From Candidatus Sumerlaeota bacterium (GTDB taxonomy: Bacteria > Sumerlaeota > Sumerlaeia > MWCT01), in the NCBI GenBank assembly GCA_026398545.1, contig JAPLSR010000250.1, positions 1-12,323 of the forward strand: 12,323 nt of DNA, written 5' to 3'. The notes under the pieces are model-generated. The model worked only from the letters and a program-made list of their open reading frames with translations, had not been told where the DNA came from and did not search any database. This document shows, in pieces, positions 7,144 to 12,323 of this stretch. The translations under genes were made by a program, and so were the position numbers. The stretch's first letter is position 1. Every line of letters begins with the position of its first letter.

Positions 7144-7572
7144 ATGGGTGAGTGGATTCATAGTCACCAGACAACAATCTGGTGGATAGCCAGCGCATCA
7201 ATCATGACTTTCATTGCAACCCTGATAATTGTTCCTCTGTTGGTGGTTCGAATCCCCTCTGACTATTTCGCACATAGACGGCGTCACAGTAAGCAGTGGG
7301 CTGGTCAGCATTCAGCACTGCGATGGGTATTGCTGATAGGAAAGAACCTGTTCGGGTATGTCCTTATTGTTGCCGGCATTATCATGCTGGTGCTGCCGGG
7401 TCAGGGAATGTTGACGATTCTAATCGGGATTATGCTTCTGAACTTCCCGGGCAAGTACCGGCTTGAGCGGTGGTTCGTCTCGCGTCGTCCGATACTTCGA
7501 AGCATCAACTGGCTCCGGCGACGTGCGGGACAAACCCCGCTTTTTTTGATGGGTGACTCAGAATCTCTATAA
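7144..7572 (+). CDS. PGPGW-family small membrane protein
   Basis: 142 residues. A membrane segment at ~12-35 (IWWIASASIMTFIATLIIVPLL) is followed by a basic loop (HRRRHSKQW). A second hydrophobic block at ~62-97 contains LVLPGQGMLTILIGIMLLNFPGK, the signature of the putative transmembrane PGPGW family (PGxG, then GxxLL..FP). The C-terminal tail is very basic (RLERWFVSRRPILR, WLRRRAGQ), as expected for a cytoplasmic end. Function is unknown. The ATG lies 5 nt after the DUF2283 stop with no obvious Shine-Dalgarno, suggesting coupled translation. The 32-bp dispersed repeat begins at its stop codon (7570-7572). Confidence 0.8.
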   Translation: MGEWIHSHQTTIWWIASASIMTFIATLIIVPLLVVRIPSDYFAHRRRHSKQWAGQHSALRWVLLIGKNLFGYVLIVAGIIMLVLPGQGMLTILIGIMLLNFPGKYRLERWFVSRRPILRSINWLRRRAGQTPLFLMGDSESL

Positions 7573-7612
7573 ATATGGGATTCACCATCCGCCTCAGGCG
7601 GATATGAAATCC
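7571..7612. repeat. Dispersed hairpin repeat, copy 1
   Basis: The word AAATATGGGATTCAC followed by CATCCGCCTCAGGCGGA (7571-7602) matches 9351-9382 at 30 of 32 positions. The core ATCCGCCT/AGGCGGAT is a near-perfect palindrome. Flanking GGATTCA (7578) and TGAAATCC (7605) extend the stem with one bulge. It may also serve as the 3' end hairpin of the upstream transcript, although A residues rather than T residues follow it. Confidence 0.75.
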
Positions 7613-7686
7613 GCGGATAAAAAATTATTAGCATCTCCCGAAATCGTGAGATTCGCTTACAAGTCCGACACGATTCAAAATTACTA

Positions 7687-7716
7687 TTGACACAAATGAC
7701 ACCGCGAGAGTAGAAA
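7687..7716 (+). promoter_or_regulatory. Sigma70-type promoter for tRNA-fMet
   Basis: A -35 TTGACA (7687-7692) and a -10 TAGAAA (7711-7716, 4 of 6 consensus bases) are separated by 18 nt, 52 nt ahead of the mature tRNA. The -35 lies in the same 11-mer, ACTATTGACAC, as the ftsB-like promoter. Confidence 0.6.
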
Positions 7717-7767
7717 ATCTTTCGCTTTTTATGGCTGTGGGAAAAGGTCATTGAAAGTCGATTTTGC

Positions 7768-7843
7768 CGCGGGGTGGAGCAGTTGGTAGCTCGTTGGGCT
7801 CATAACCCAAAGGCCGGCGGTTCGAATCCGCCCCCCGCTACCA
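7768..7843 (+). tRNA. Initiator tRNA-fMet (CAU)
   Basis: 76 nt with an encoded CCA. The acceptor is CGCGGGG against CCCCGC, with an unpaired 1:72 position (C1 opposite U72). The D stem is GAGC/GCTC with A11:U24. The anticodon stem-loop TTGGG-CTCATAA-CCCAA keeps the three consecutive G:C pairs, and the T arm is GGCGG/CCGCC with TTCGAAT. The 1:72 mismatch, the GGG/CCC anticodon stem and A11:U24 are the hallmarks of bacterial initiator tRNA. It has its own promoter and is followed by a hairpin terminator. Confidence 0.95.
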
Positions 7844-7856
7844 AATCAAAAAACGC

Positions 7857-7896
7857 GAGGCGGTTGGACACTTAATGAGTCCAATCGCCTCCTTTT
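7857..7896 (+). terminator. Rho-independent terminator or processing hairpin between the two tRNAs
   Basis: A 13-bp stem (GAGGCGGTTGGAC with GTCCAATCGCCTC, one G:T pair) with a 9-nt loop is followed by CTTTTCTC. It lies 13 nt after the initiator tRNA and 25 nt before the next tRNA. A short T-run supports termination. No clear promoter lies between it and the second tRNA, so readthrough or an RNA-processing role is also possible. Confidence 0.75.
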
Positions 7897-7921
7897 CTCA
7901 TCTCACGTATGCCCGGTTCGT

Positions 7922-7998
7922 GGCGGTGTAGCTCAGCTGGTTAGAGCATGCGGCTCATATCCGCAGTGTCGAGGGTTCGAGTCCCCCCACCGCTACCA
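7922..7998 (+). tRNA. tRNA-Met (CAU), probably the elongator
   Basis: 77 nt with an encoded CCA. The acceptor is GGCGGTG/CACCGCT (G1:U72 wobble), the D stem is GCTC/GAGC, and the anticodon arm TGCGG-CTCATAT-CCGCA has anticodon CAT. The variable loop is GTGTC and the T loop TTCGAGT. It lacks initiator features: 1:72 is paired and the D stem is the usual type. CAU also reads as Ile2 when position 34 is modified to lysidine; the sequence favours elongator Met but does not exclude Ile2. The T stem has an A50/C64 mismatch. A nine-T run (8000-8008) follows directly. Confidence 0.9.
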
Positions 7999-8036
7999 AT
8001 TTTTTTTTGAGTCAGTAACAAAATAAAACCCATTTT

Positions 8037-8106
8037 ACCACAGAGTCACAGAGAACACAGAGAATTCTTTAATATTTCAAAAAGAAACTTTATAATCTCT
8101 GTGTCT
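8037..8106. repeat. CACAGAG-word intergenic repeat with inverted ends
   Basis: CCACAGAGTCACAGAGAACA is followed by CAGAG at ~8038-8062. ACACAGAGA (8055-8063) is repeated inverted as TCTCTGTGT (8096-8104) across a 32-nt AT-rich loop. The CACAGAGAAC word matches the element at 5481-5540. It lies between the tRNA pair and the 3' end of the DUF4384/PEGA gene. No T-run on the minus strand marks it as a terminator for that gene. Confidence 0.6.
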
Positions 8107-8151
8107 GCACAAAACGCAATCAACGCACTATCTGCATCACGAACGGAAATC

Positions 8152-9330
8152 CTACCTCTTTTCCTCGATGACCTCCTCATCATTCTCCTCCACCTGTTTT
8201 GAGGAGGGGCGTGGTTTGAGTGCGGGTCTTTCCAAAGGCTTGGCAGGCGCCAGCATTTTTTGACCCTTTAGCGGTACCTGTATTTTCAGCTCCAATTGAT
8301 TTTGAGGCGCGCCGGGCAAGGCTCGCTCACCCTCCCGCCCCCTCTCATTATACCGCCAGTCCCTGAACTCTATGTCCCATTCCTTCCGATAGTCCATCCA
8401 CAAACTGGAACGGGAGGACTGAAGATAAGCGGTGACGGTCTCCGGAGAATTTTCATCAACATAAACAGAGCGCACCCAATCATAGTATCCCTTTTTCCGC
8501 ATTCTCACCTTATGCGGACCATAGGAAAGCCTGACATTCTTTGAGGATTTTCCGTAATACTGTCCATCGATGTAAAGGTCGGCGTTATCGGGCACGGAGC
8601 GGAACTTGATTTTCTGGGTGCGCGCGGGGTCAATATAATAATGTTCATCATCGCCCAGCCAGCGGGGTCGGACATAAAAGGAGGTGTAGCTCTCAGCATA
8701 TTCACGTATTTGGGGGCGCGGGATGATGGGACCGGGGACAATGCTGAGTTTGCCCGGTTTTGAGGGGGGGCGTCCTTCTCTTGGCTGAATGGGCTGGGGC
8801 TGTTTTTCCTGAGTTTCAATCCTCAGACGAAAACCATCCACTCCGCCCGGAAGGAGCGGAAATGGTTCATGGGGAGCAAATCTCTCAAAATCCTTCATAA
8901 AGCCGTATCGCTCTCTAACAGCAATCGCCCGCAGATATTCGCGCCCCGCCGGACCGGTCACCTCAAAGTGGTAGTTTCCGCCAGGGATGGAATAGGAGCC
9001 GGCGCGAACAAAATTGTCATTGTCGTAATAATTGGGGAATATCATGCGAGTGACGCCATCGGTATCAATATTGAAGACATAAATGAAGCAATCCTTGTTG
9101 ACGTTGAAAAATATGTTGATGTTATCACCGATGAAACAGGTGGGGCTTTCCGTCCAGATGCCGACCTGCAGGTCATAATTGGGCGTGACAATGATGGAGC
9201 GGGCGCGACCCTCCGTGACCTTCCGGGCTTCAAGGGATGCCGGTTCCCTTGCAGACACGGAGACACTCAGCACACAAGCGACAGCGAGGAGTGAAAGGGT
9301 CACCCAATGGATTTTATTCAGCTTCCTCAT
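8152..9330 (-). CDS. Exported DUF4384 + PEGA domain protein
   Basis: 392 residues from the ATG at 9330, chosen because AAAGGAG lies 7 nt ahead and a signal peptide starts there (MRKLNKIHWVTLSLLAVACV to VSVSA). A longer frame to 9456 would translate the dispersed repeat and is unlikely. Residues ~50-150 form a DUF4384 domain (YDLQVGIWTESPTCFIGDN, CFIYVFNIDTDGVTRMIFPN), a beta-sandwich found on secreted and kinase-linked proteins. A proline-rich linker at ~175-205 follows. A PEGA domain at ~236-305 (KFRSVPDNADLYIDGQYYGK, LSYGPHKVRMRKKGYYDW) is a short surface-layer or envelope domain. The C-terminus is charged and proline-rich (KPRPSSKQVEENDEEVIEEK). A periplasmic or cell-surface structural role is inferred; no catalytic motif is visible. 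It follows uvrB with a 225-nt gap, so it is probably transcribed separately. Confidence 0.85.
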   Translation of the reverse strand: MRKLNKIHWVTLSLLAVACVLSVSVSAREPASLEARKVTEGRARSIIVTPNYDLQVGIWTESPTCFIGDNINIFFNVNKDCFIYVFNIDTDGVTRMIFPNYYDNDNFVRAGSYSIPGGNYHFEVTGPAGREYLRAIAVRERYGFMKDFERFAPHEPFPLLPGGVDGFRLRIETQEKQPQPIQPREGRPPSKPGKLSIVPGPIIPRPQIREYAESYTSFYVRPRWLGDDEHYYIDPARTQKIKFRSVPDNADLYIDGQYYGKSSKNVRLSYGPHKVRMRKKGYYDWVRSVYVDENSPETVTAYLQSSRSSLWMDYRKEWDIEFRDWRYNERGREGERALPGAPQNQLELKIQVPLKGQKMLAPAKPLERPALKPRPSSKQVEENDEEVIEEKR

Positions 9331-9337
9331 GGCGCGT

Positions 9338-9344
9338 CTCCTTT
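9338..9344 (-). promoter_or_regulatory. Shine-Dalgarno AAAGGAG of the DUF4384/PEGA gene
   Basis: AAAGGAG is 7 nt before the ATG at 9330-9328. It decides the start against a longer in-frame extension to 9456. Confidence 0.8.
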
Positions 9345-9350
9345 CTTTAA

Positions 9351-9393
9351 AAATATGGGATTCACTATCCGCCTGAGGCGGACTGTGGTGAAT
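9351..9393. repeat. Dispersed hairpin repeat, copy 2
   Basis: This is the second copy of the 32-bp repeat (9351-9382, two mismatches to 7571-7602). TCCGCCT (9368) and AGGCGGA (9376) flank a single G. Outer arms ATTCAC (9360-9365) and GTGAAT (9388-9393) lengthen the hairpin. It lies in the probable 5' untranslated region of the DUF4384/PEGA gene, 7 nt upstream of its Shine-Dalgarno. Confidence 0.75.
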
Positions 9394-9416
9394 AAATTTA
9401 ATTTTTTGTCTCTCTA

Positions 9417-9445
9417 AATATTTCTTAATGCCAGACTCATGCCAA
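9417..9445 (-). promoter_or_regulatory. Candidate promoter of the DUF4384/PEGA gene (sigma70 or sigma54 type)
   Basis: On the minus strand TTGGCA (9445-9440) and AATATT (9422-9417) are 17 nt apart, matching a sigma70 -35 (5/6) and -10 (4/6). The same start also reads TTGGCATGAGTCTGGCATT, with GG-N10-GC spacing like a sigma54 -24/-12 site (TGGCAC-N5-TTGC with two mismatches). The two readings cannot be separated from sequence. Confidence 0.35.
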
Positions 9446-9555
9446 ACATAAGTCATCCATTTTCATAAATCCACAAAAAATATCCGGATTTTCGCCTGTA
9501 TTTTTTCCGTCATACTGTTTTATTATCATACAATCGGCTTACACCTGTTGCCATG

Positions 9556-11556
9556 TCACTGAAGGTTTTTCAGCTTTTCCTCCAGGTCGAAGAGTTCGTC
9601 GCGGCAGCGTACGGCTTTTTCGAACTCAAGGTCGCGGGCGGCATCAAGCATCTTTTTCTTGAGCGTTTCAATACGCTTCGCAAGCCTCACGGGGTCTTTG
9701 AACTCAACCTTTTCCAAAGCGCTTCCCTCAAGCGGGACGGTGACGTAATCCTTTTCATAAATGCTCTCCAGTATGTCGGTTATCGCCTTTTTGATGGTTG
9801 TGGGGGTAAGTCCATGCTCTTCATTGAATTCCTTTTGAAGTGCGCGGCGTCTGCTCGTCTCCTCGATGGTCTTATGCATGGATTGTGTCATGACATCGCC
9901 GTATAAAATCACCGTGCCTTCCACATTGCGTGCGGCGCGACCGCAAACCTGGATGAGCGAGCGCGTGGAGCGCAAAAATCCCTCCTTATCGGCGTCCAGC
10001 ACCGCCACGAGCGAGACCTCCGGCAGGTCAAGCCCCTCGCGCAGAAGATTTATGCCGATTAAGACATCATAATCCCCGCGGCGGAGGTCGCGCAGGAGTT
10101 TTGTGCGCTCTATGGTATCAATCTCCGAGTGCATGTATTTTGCGCGCACGCCCAGTTCGCTGTAATAATCCGTGAGTTCCTCCGCCATGCGCTTGGTGAG
10201 CGTGGTGACAAGAACCCGATGGTTATCGGCAACGCGCCTCCTGATTTCCAAAAGGAGGTCATCCACCTGGTTTGACGCAGGATGCACAATGATTTCCGGG
10301 TCAATGAGCCCGGTTGGACGAATCACTTGCTCCACGACAACGCCCCCCGCTTTTTCAATCTCATATTCAGCAGGTGTGGCTGAAACAAATATTGTCTGGT
10401 TCATGCGTGTCTCGAACTCCTCGTATTTCAGCGGGCGGTTATCGAGGGCGGAGGGGAGGCGGAAGCCATATTCTACAAGGGTCAACTTGCGGGTGCGGTC
10501 GCCTTTATACATCCCGCGCGCCTGCGGAACGGAAATGTGGCTTTCATCAATGAAGAGGAGATAATCCGGGGGGAAGAAGTCGAGGAGTGTGAATGGCGGC
10601 TCTCCGGGTTTGCGCCCCGTGAGATGGCGGGAATAATTTTCAATGCCGGAGCAGTATCCCATCTCCTCAATCATCTCAAGGTCGTACATGGTGCGCTGTT
10701 CAAGGCGCTGAGCCTCAAGCAGTTTGCTGGCGGCGCGGAGTTCCTGCAGTCGCTCCCGGAGCTCCTCACGGATTGATTCAATGGCGCGTTCAAGTTTGGG
10801 GCGTCCGATTACATAATGGGATGTGGGGAAGAGGGCGACGCGGTTCATACTGCGCCCCTTTTTACCGAGCAGGGGGTCAATCTCCCAGATGGAATCTATA
10901 CGGTCGCCTGAGAATTCGATGCGGACGGCGGTGCGGGTCTCATAAGCGGGAAAGACATCCACCACATCCCCGCGGACGCGGAATGTGCCGCGGAAAAAGT
11001 CAACGTCGTTGCGCTGATACTGGAGTTCAACAAAGCGGCGCAGGAGGTCATTACGCTCCGTCCTCTGCCCCTTTTCGATGAAGAGCACCATCTGACGGAA
11101 ATCCTCCGGCGAGCCTATGCCGTAAATGCAGGAGATGCTTGCCACGATGATGACGTCACGCCGTTCGAGGAGCGACTTGGTGGCGGCGAGACGGAGCTTA
11201 TCAAGCTCATCATTGATGGAGGAGTCTTTCTCAATATATGTGTCCGTGACGGGGAGATAAGCCTCCGGCTGGTAATAATCATAATAGCTGACAAAAAACT
11301 CCACGGCGTTATGCGGAAAGAGCGTCTTGAATTCGCGGTAAAGCTGGGCGGCGAGGATTTTATTGGGTGCAAGCACGAGGGTCGGGCGTTCGCATTGTGC
11401 AATCACATTTGCCATGGTAAAGGTCTTGCCGCTCCCCGTGACGCCGAGAAGGACCTGCCATTTGTCGCCGCGCTCCAAATCCGCCACGAGTTTCTCAATC
11501 GCACGGGGCTGGTCACCCTGCGGAGTGAACTCTGTCACCAGCTCAAAATCAGACAT
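9556..11556 (-). CDS. uvrB: UvrABC system protein B (excinuclease subunit)
   Basis: 666 residues, the normal length. UvrB is the damage-verifying helicase-like ATPase that takes DNA from UvrA and recruits UvrC in nucleotide excision repair in the cytoplasm. Visible motifs: LVTEFTPQGDQPRAI at the N-terminus; Walker A GVTGSGKT at ~38-45; the beta-hairpin region YYDYYQPEAYLPVTDTYIEK at ~91-112, which is inserted between DNA strands; DESH at ~337-340; and the late helicase motifs GINLLREGLDLPEVSLVAVL and RSLIQVCGRAARN. The C-terminal UVR motif (LKKKMLDAARDLEFEKAVRC) at ~625-660 contacts UvrC. The ATG at 11556 has a weak GGTG ahead of it. The gene is divergent from the glycosyltransferase gene with 58 nt between starts. 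No LexA-type operator was recognised there. No T-rich hairpin is obvious after the stop. Confidence 0.98.
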   Translation of the reverse strand: MSDFELVTEFTPQGDQPRAIEKLVADLERGDKWQVLLGVTGSGKTFTMANVIAQCERPTLVLAPNKILAAQLYREFKTLFPHNAVEFFVSYYDYYQPEAYLPVTDTYIEKDSSINDELDKLRLAATKSLLERRDVIIVASISCIYGIGSPEDFRQMVLFIEKGQRTERNDLLRRFVELQYQRNDVDFFRGTFRVRGDVVDVFPAYETRTAVRIEFSGDRIDSIWEIDPLLGKKGRSMNRVALFPTSHYVIGRPKLERAIESIREELRERLQELRAASKLLEAQRLEQRTMYDLEMIEEMGYCSGIENYSRHLTGRKPGEPPFTLLDFFPPDYLLFIDESHISVPQARGMYKGDRTRKLTLVEYGFRLPSALDNRPLKYEEFETRMNQTIFVSATPAEYEIEKAGGVVVEQVIRPTGLIDPEIIVHPASNQVDDLLLEIRRRVADNHRVLVTTLTKRMAEELTDYYSELGVRAKYMHSEIDTIERTKLLRDLRRGDYDVLIGINLLREGLDLPEVSLVAVLDADKEGFLRSTRSLIQVCGRAARNVEGTVILYGDVMTQSMHKTIEETSRRRALQKEFNEEHGLTPTTIKKAITDILESIYEKDYVTVPLEGSALEKVEFKDPVRLAKRIETLKKKMLDAARDLEFEKAVRCRDELFDLEEKLKNLQ

Positions 11557-11614
11557 ATTTCACCACACCGATATTGACATGAGTATGTATAATGGACTTA
11601 CATATTAACCACCT

Positions 11615-12323
11615 ATGAGTAAAGAAAACTTTTCAAATCTCTTTTTCAGCATTGTGATGCCGAACTGGAATGGCGCGGAGTTTGTGGCGCGCGGAATCTC
11701 CTCACTGCTCCTTTCCGCACGCGCCGCAGGCAAGCCCTTTGAAATGATTATTGTGGATGACGCAAGCACGGACGCCGCCACGCGCATCATTGCCGGCACA
11801 TTTCCGGATGTCAGGCTCTTGATAAATGAGAAAAATCGCGGATTTGGCGCCAGTGTGAACCGGGGGGTGAATGCCGCAAAGGCGCCCATCGTAATACTTG
11901 CGAACAATGACCTTGTGGTGAGGGAGGATTTTGTCCCTCGCCTGCTGGAGCACTTTGAGCGCGATGCAGAGGGGCAAATTTTCGGCGTCAGCGCCCGCAC
12001 GGTGAACTGGACGGACGGCGCACCGAATCATCTGAATATGAGCGCCCATTTTTCACGCGGTCTTATCGAACTTGATTATGAGGACTCGCCGGATGCCGCA
12101 CCCACGCTCTTTATTCAGGGGGGCGCATGCGCCCTGCGACGGGATGTCTTCATCACACTCGGCGGATTTTCAGCGATTTACAAGCCCGCATACTGGGAGG
12201 ACTATGATATCTCCTATCGCGCCGCAAAGATGGGTTATAAACTGATATATGAGCCGCAAGCCCTCGCCTACCACCTCGGCAAGGGCTCGCTCATGAAGGT
12301 TCTGGGAAAAGAAGGCGTCAACA
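11615..12323 (+). CDS. Family 2 glycosyltransferase (3' end outside window)
   Basis: 236 codons are visible from the ATG at 11615 to the window edge. The N-terminus is the GT-A fold of family GT2: FFSIVMPNWNG, FEMIIVDDAST, NEKNRGFGASVNRG, then ILANNDLVV with the nucleotide-sugar/metal-binding Asp at ~99. Further in come FIQGGACALRRDVF and WEDYDISYRAAKMGYKLIY, the latter holding the acceptor-side ED pair typical of rhamnosyltransferase-like (WbbL/RfbF-type) enzymes. The likely job is adding a sugar to a lipid-linked or surface polysaccharide at the inner membrane; donor and acceptor cannot be told. A TATAAT at 11588-11593 could be its -10 box with a leader of ~15 nt, but no -35 fits. No Shine-Dalgarno is evident, so translation may be nearly leaderless. 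Confidence 0.93.
   Translation, partial: MSKENFSNLFFSIVMPNWNGAEFVARGISSLLLSARAAGKPFEMIIVDDASTDAATRIIAGTFPDVRLLINEKNRGFGASVNRGVNAAKAPIVILANNDLVVREDFVPRLLEHFERDAEGQIFGVSARTVNWTDGAPNHLNMSAHFSRGLIELDYEDSPDAAPTLFIQGGACALRRDVFITLGGFSAIYKPAYWEDYDISYRAAKMGYKLIYEPQALAYHLGKGSLMKVLGKEGVN

Noticed and set aside
7960..7998. Second CAU tRNA as tRNA-Ile2
   Set aside because: The overall arm sequences resemble elongator tRNA-Met more; Ile2 would need the tilS identity elements checked by a covariance model, so it is kept only as an alternative.
9331..9456. N-terminal extension of the DUF4384/PEGA protein to an ATG at 9456
   Set aside because: The extra 42 residues translate the dispersed hairpin repeat and precede a clear signal peptide with its own Shine-Dalgarno at 9338-9344.
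11574..11593. TTGACA and TATAAT close together between uvrB and the glycosyltransferase gene
   Set aside because: They are only 8 nt apart, too close for a sigma70 promoter. TATAAT alone may be a -10 box, but no -35 fits at 16-18 nt.

Overview
The window is a bacterial chromosome segment, probably from an uncultured Gram-negative-type lineage that I cannot place in a phylum. It carries housekeeping genes (mutS2, uvrB, an ftsB/divIC-like gene, initiator and elongator tRNA-Met), a lipoprotein and Sec-exported proteins. It also has envelope-type domains common in uncultured bacteria: FecR, DUF4384, PEGA and a GspG-like pseudopilin tail. Neither rRNA nor a CRISPR array nor a transposase was found.

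Layout. (1) Bases 2-1597, plus strand: the 3' part of a large secreted or phage-tail-like right-handed beta-helix protein. A palindromic terminator follows. (2) 1788-3008, plus: a Sec-exported protein joining a FecR domain to a GspG-like C-terminal domain. It converges, 14 bp apart, on (3) mutS2, minus, 3023 to about 5365, whose coding signal runs past every standard start codon. (4) 5384-5725: no gene, but a 128-bp inverted-repeat-bounded element and a strong sigma70-type promoter. The promoter drives (5) an ftsB/divIC-like cell-division gene (5726-6052). (6) 6053-7572: a more AT-rich accessory stretch with an orphan lipoprotein, a truncated DUF4258 remnant overlapping an intact DUF2283 gene, and a PGPGW-family membrane protein. 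(7) 7687-8008: a promoter, initiator tRNA-fMet, a hairpin terminator, a second CAU tRNA and a T-run. (8) 8152-9330, minus: a secreted DUF4384 + PEGA protein. (9) 9556-11556, minus: uvrB. (10) 11615 to the window end, plus: a family 2 glycosyltransferase, cut by the window edge and divergent from uvrB.

The genes do not form one pathway. Two encode DNA-maintenance proteins (MutS2, UvrB), one a division protein and two the tRNAs for translation initiation and elongation. The rest are envelope or surface functions. Two families of short dispersed repeats lie in the spacers: a 32-bp hairpin repeat at 7571 and 9351, and elements built from CACAGAGAACRCAGAG-type words at about 5481 and 8038.

The observations I rate highest are the FecR/GspG fusion, the missing standard start of mutS2 (either an ATC start or a 5-bp tandem duplication that shifted the frame), and the six-rung cysteine ladder in the beta-helix protein. 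I did not find a convincing new multi-gene system.
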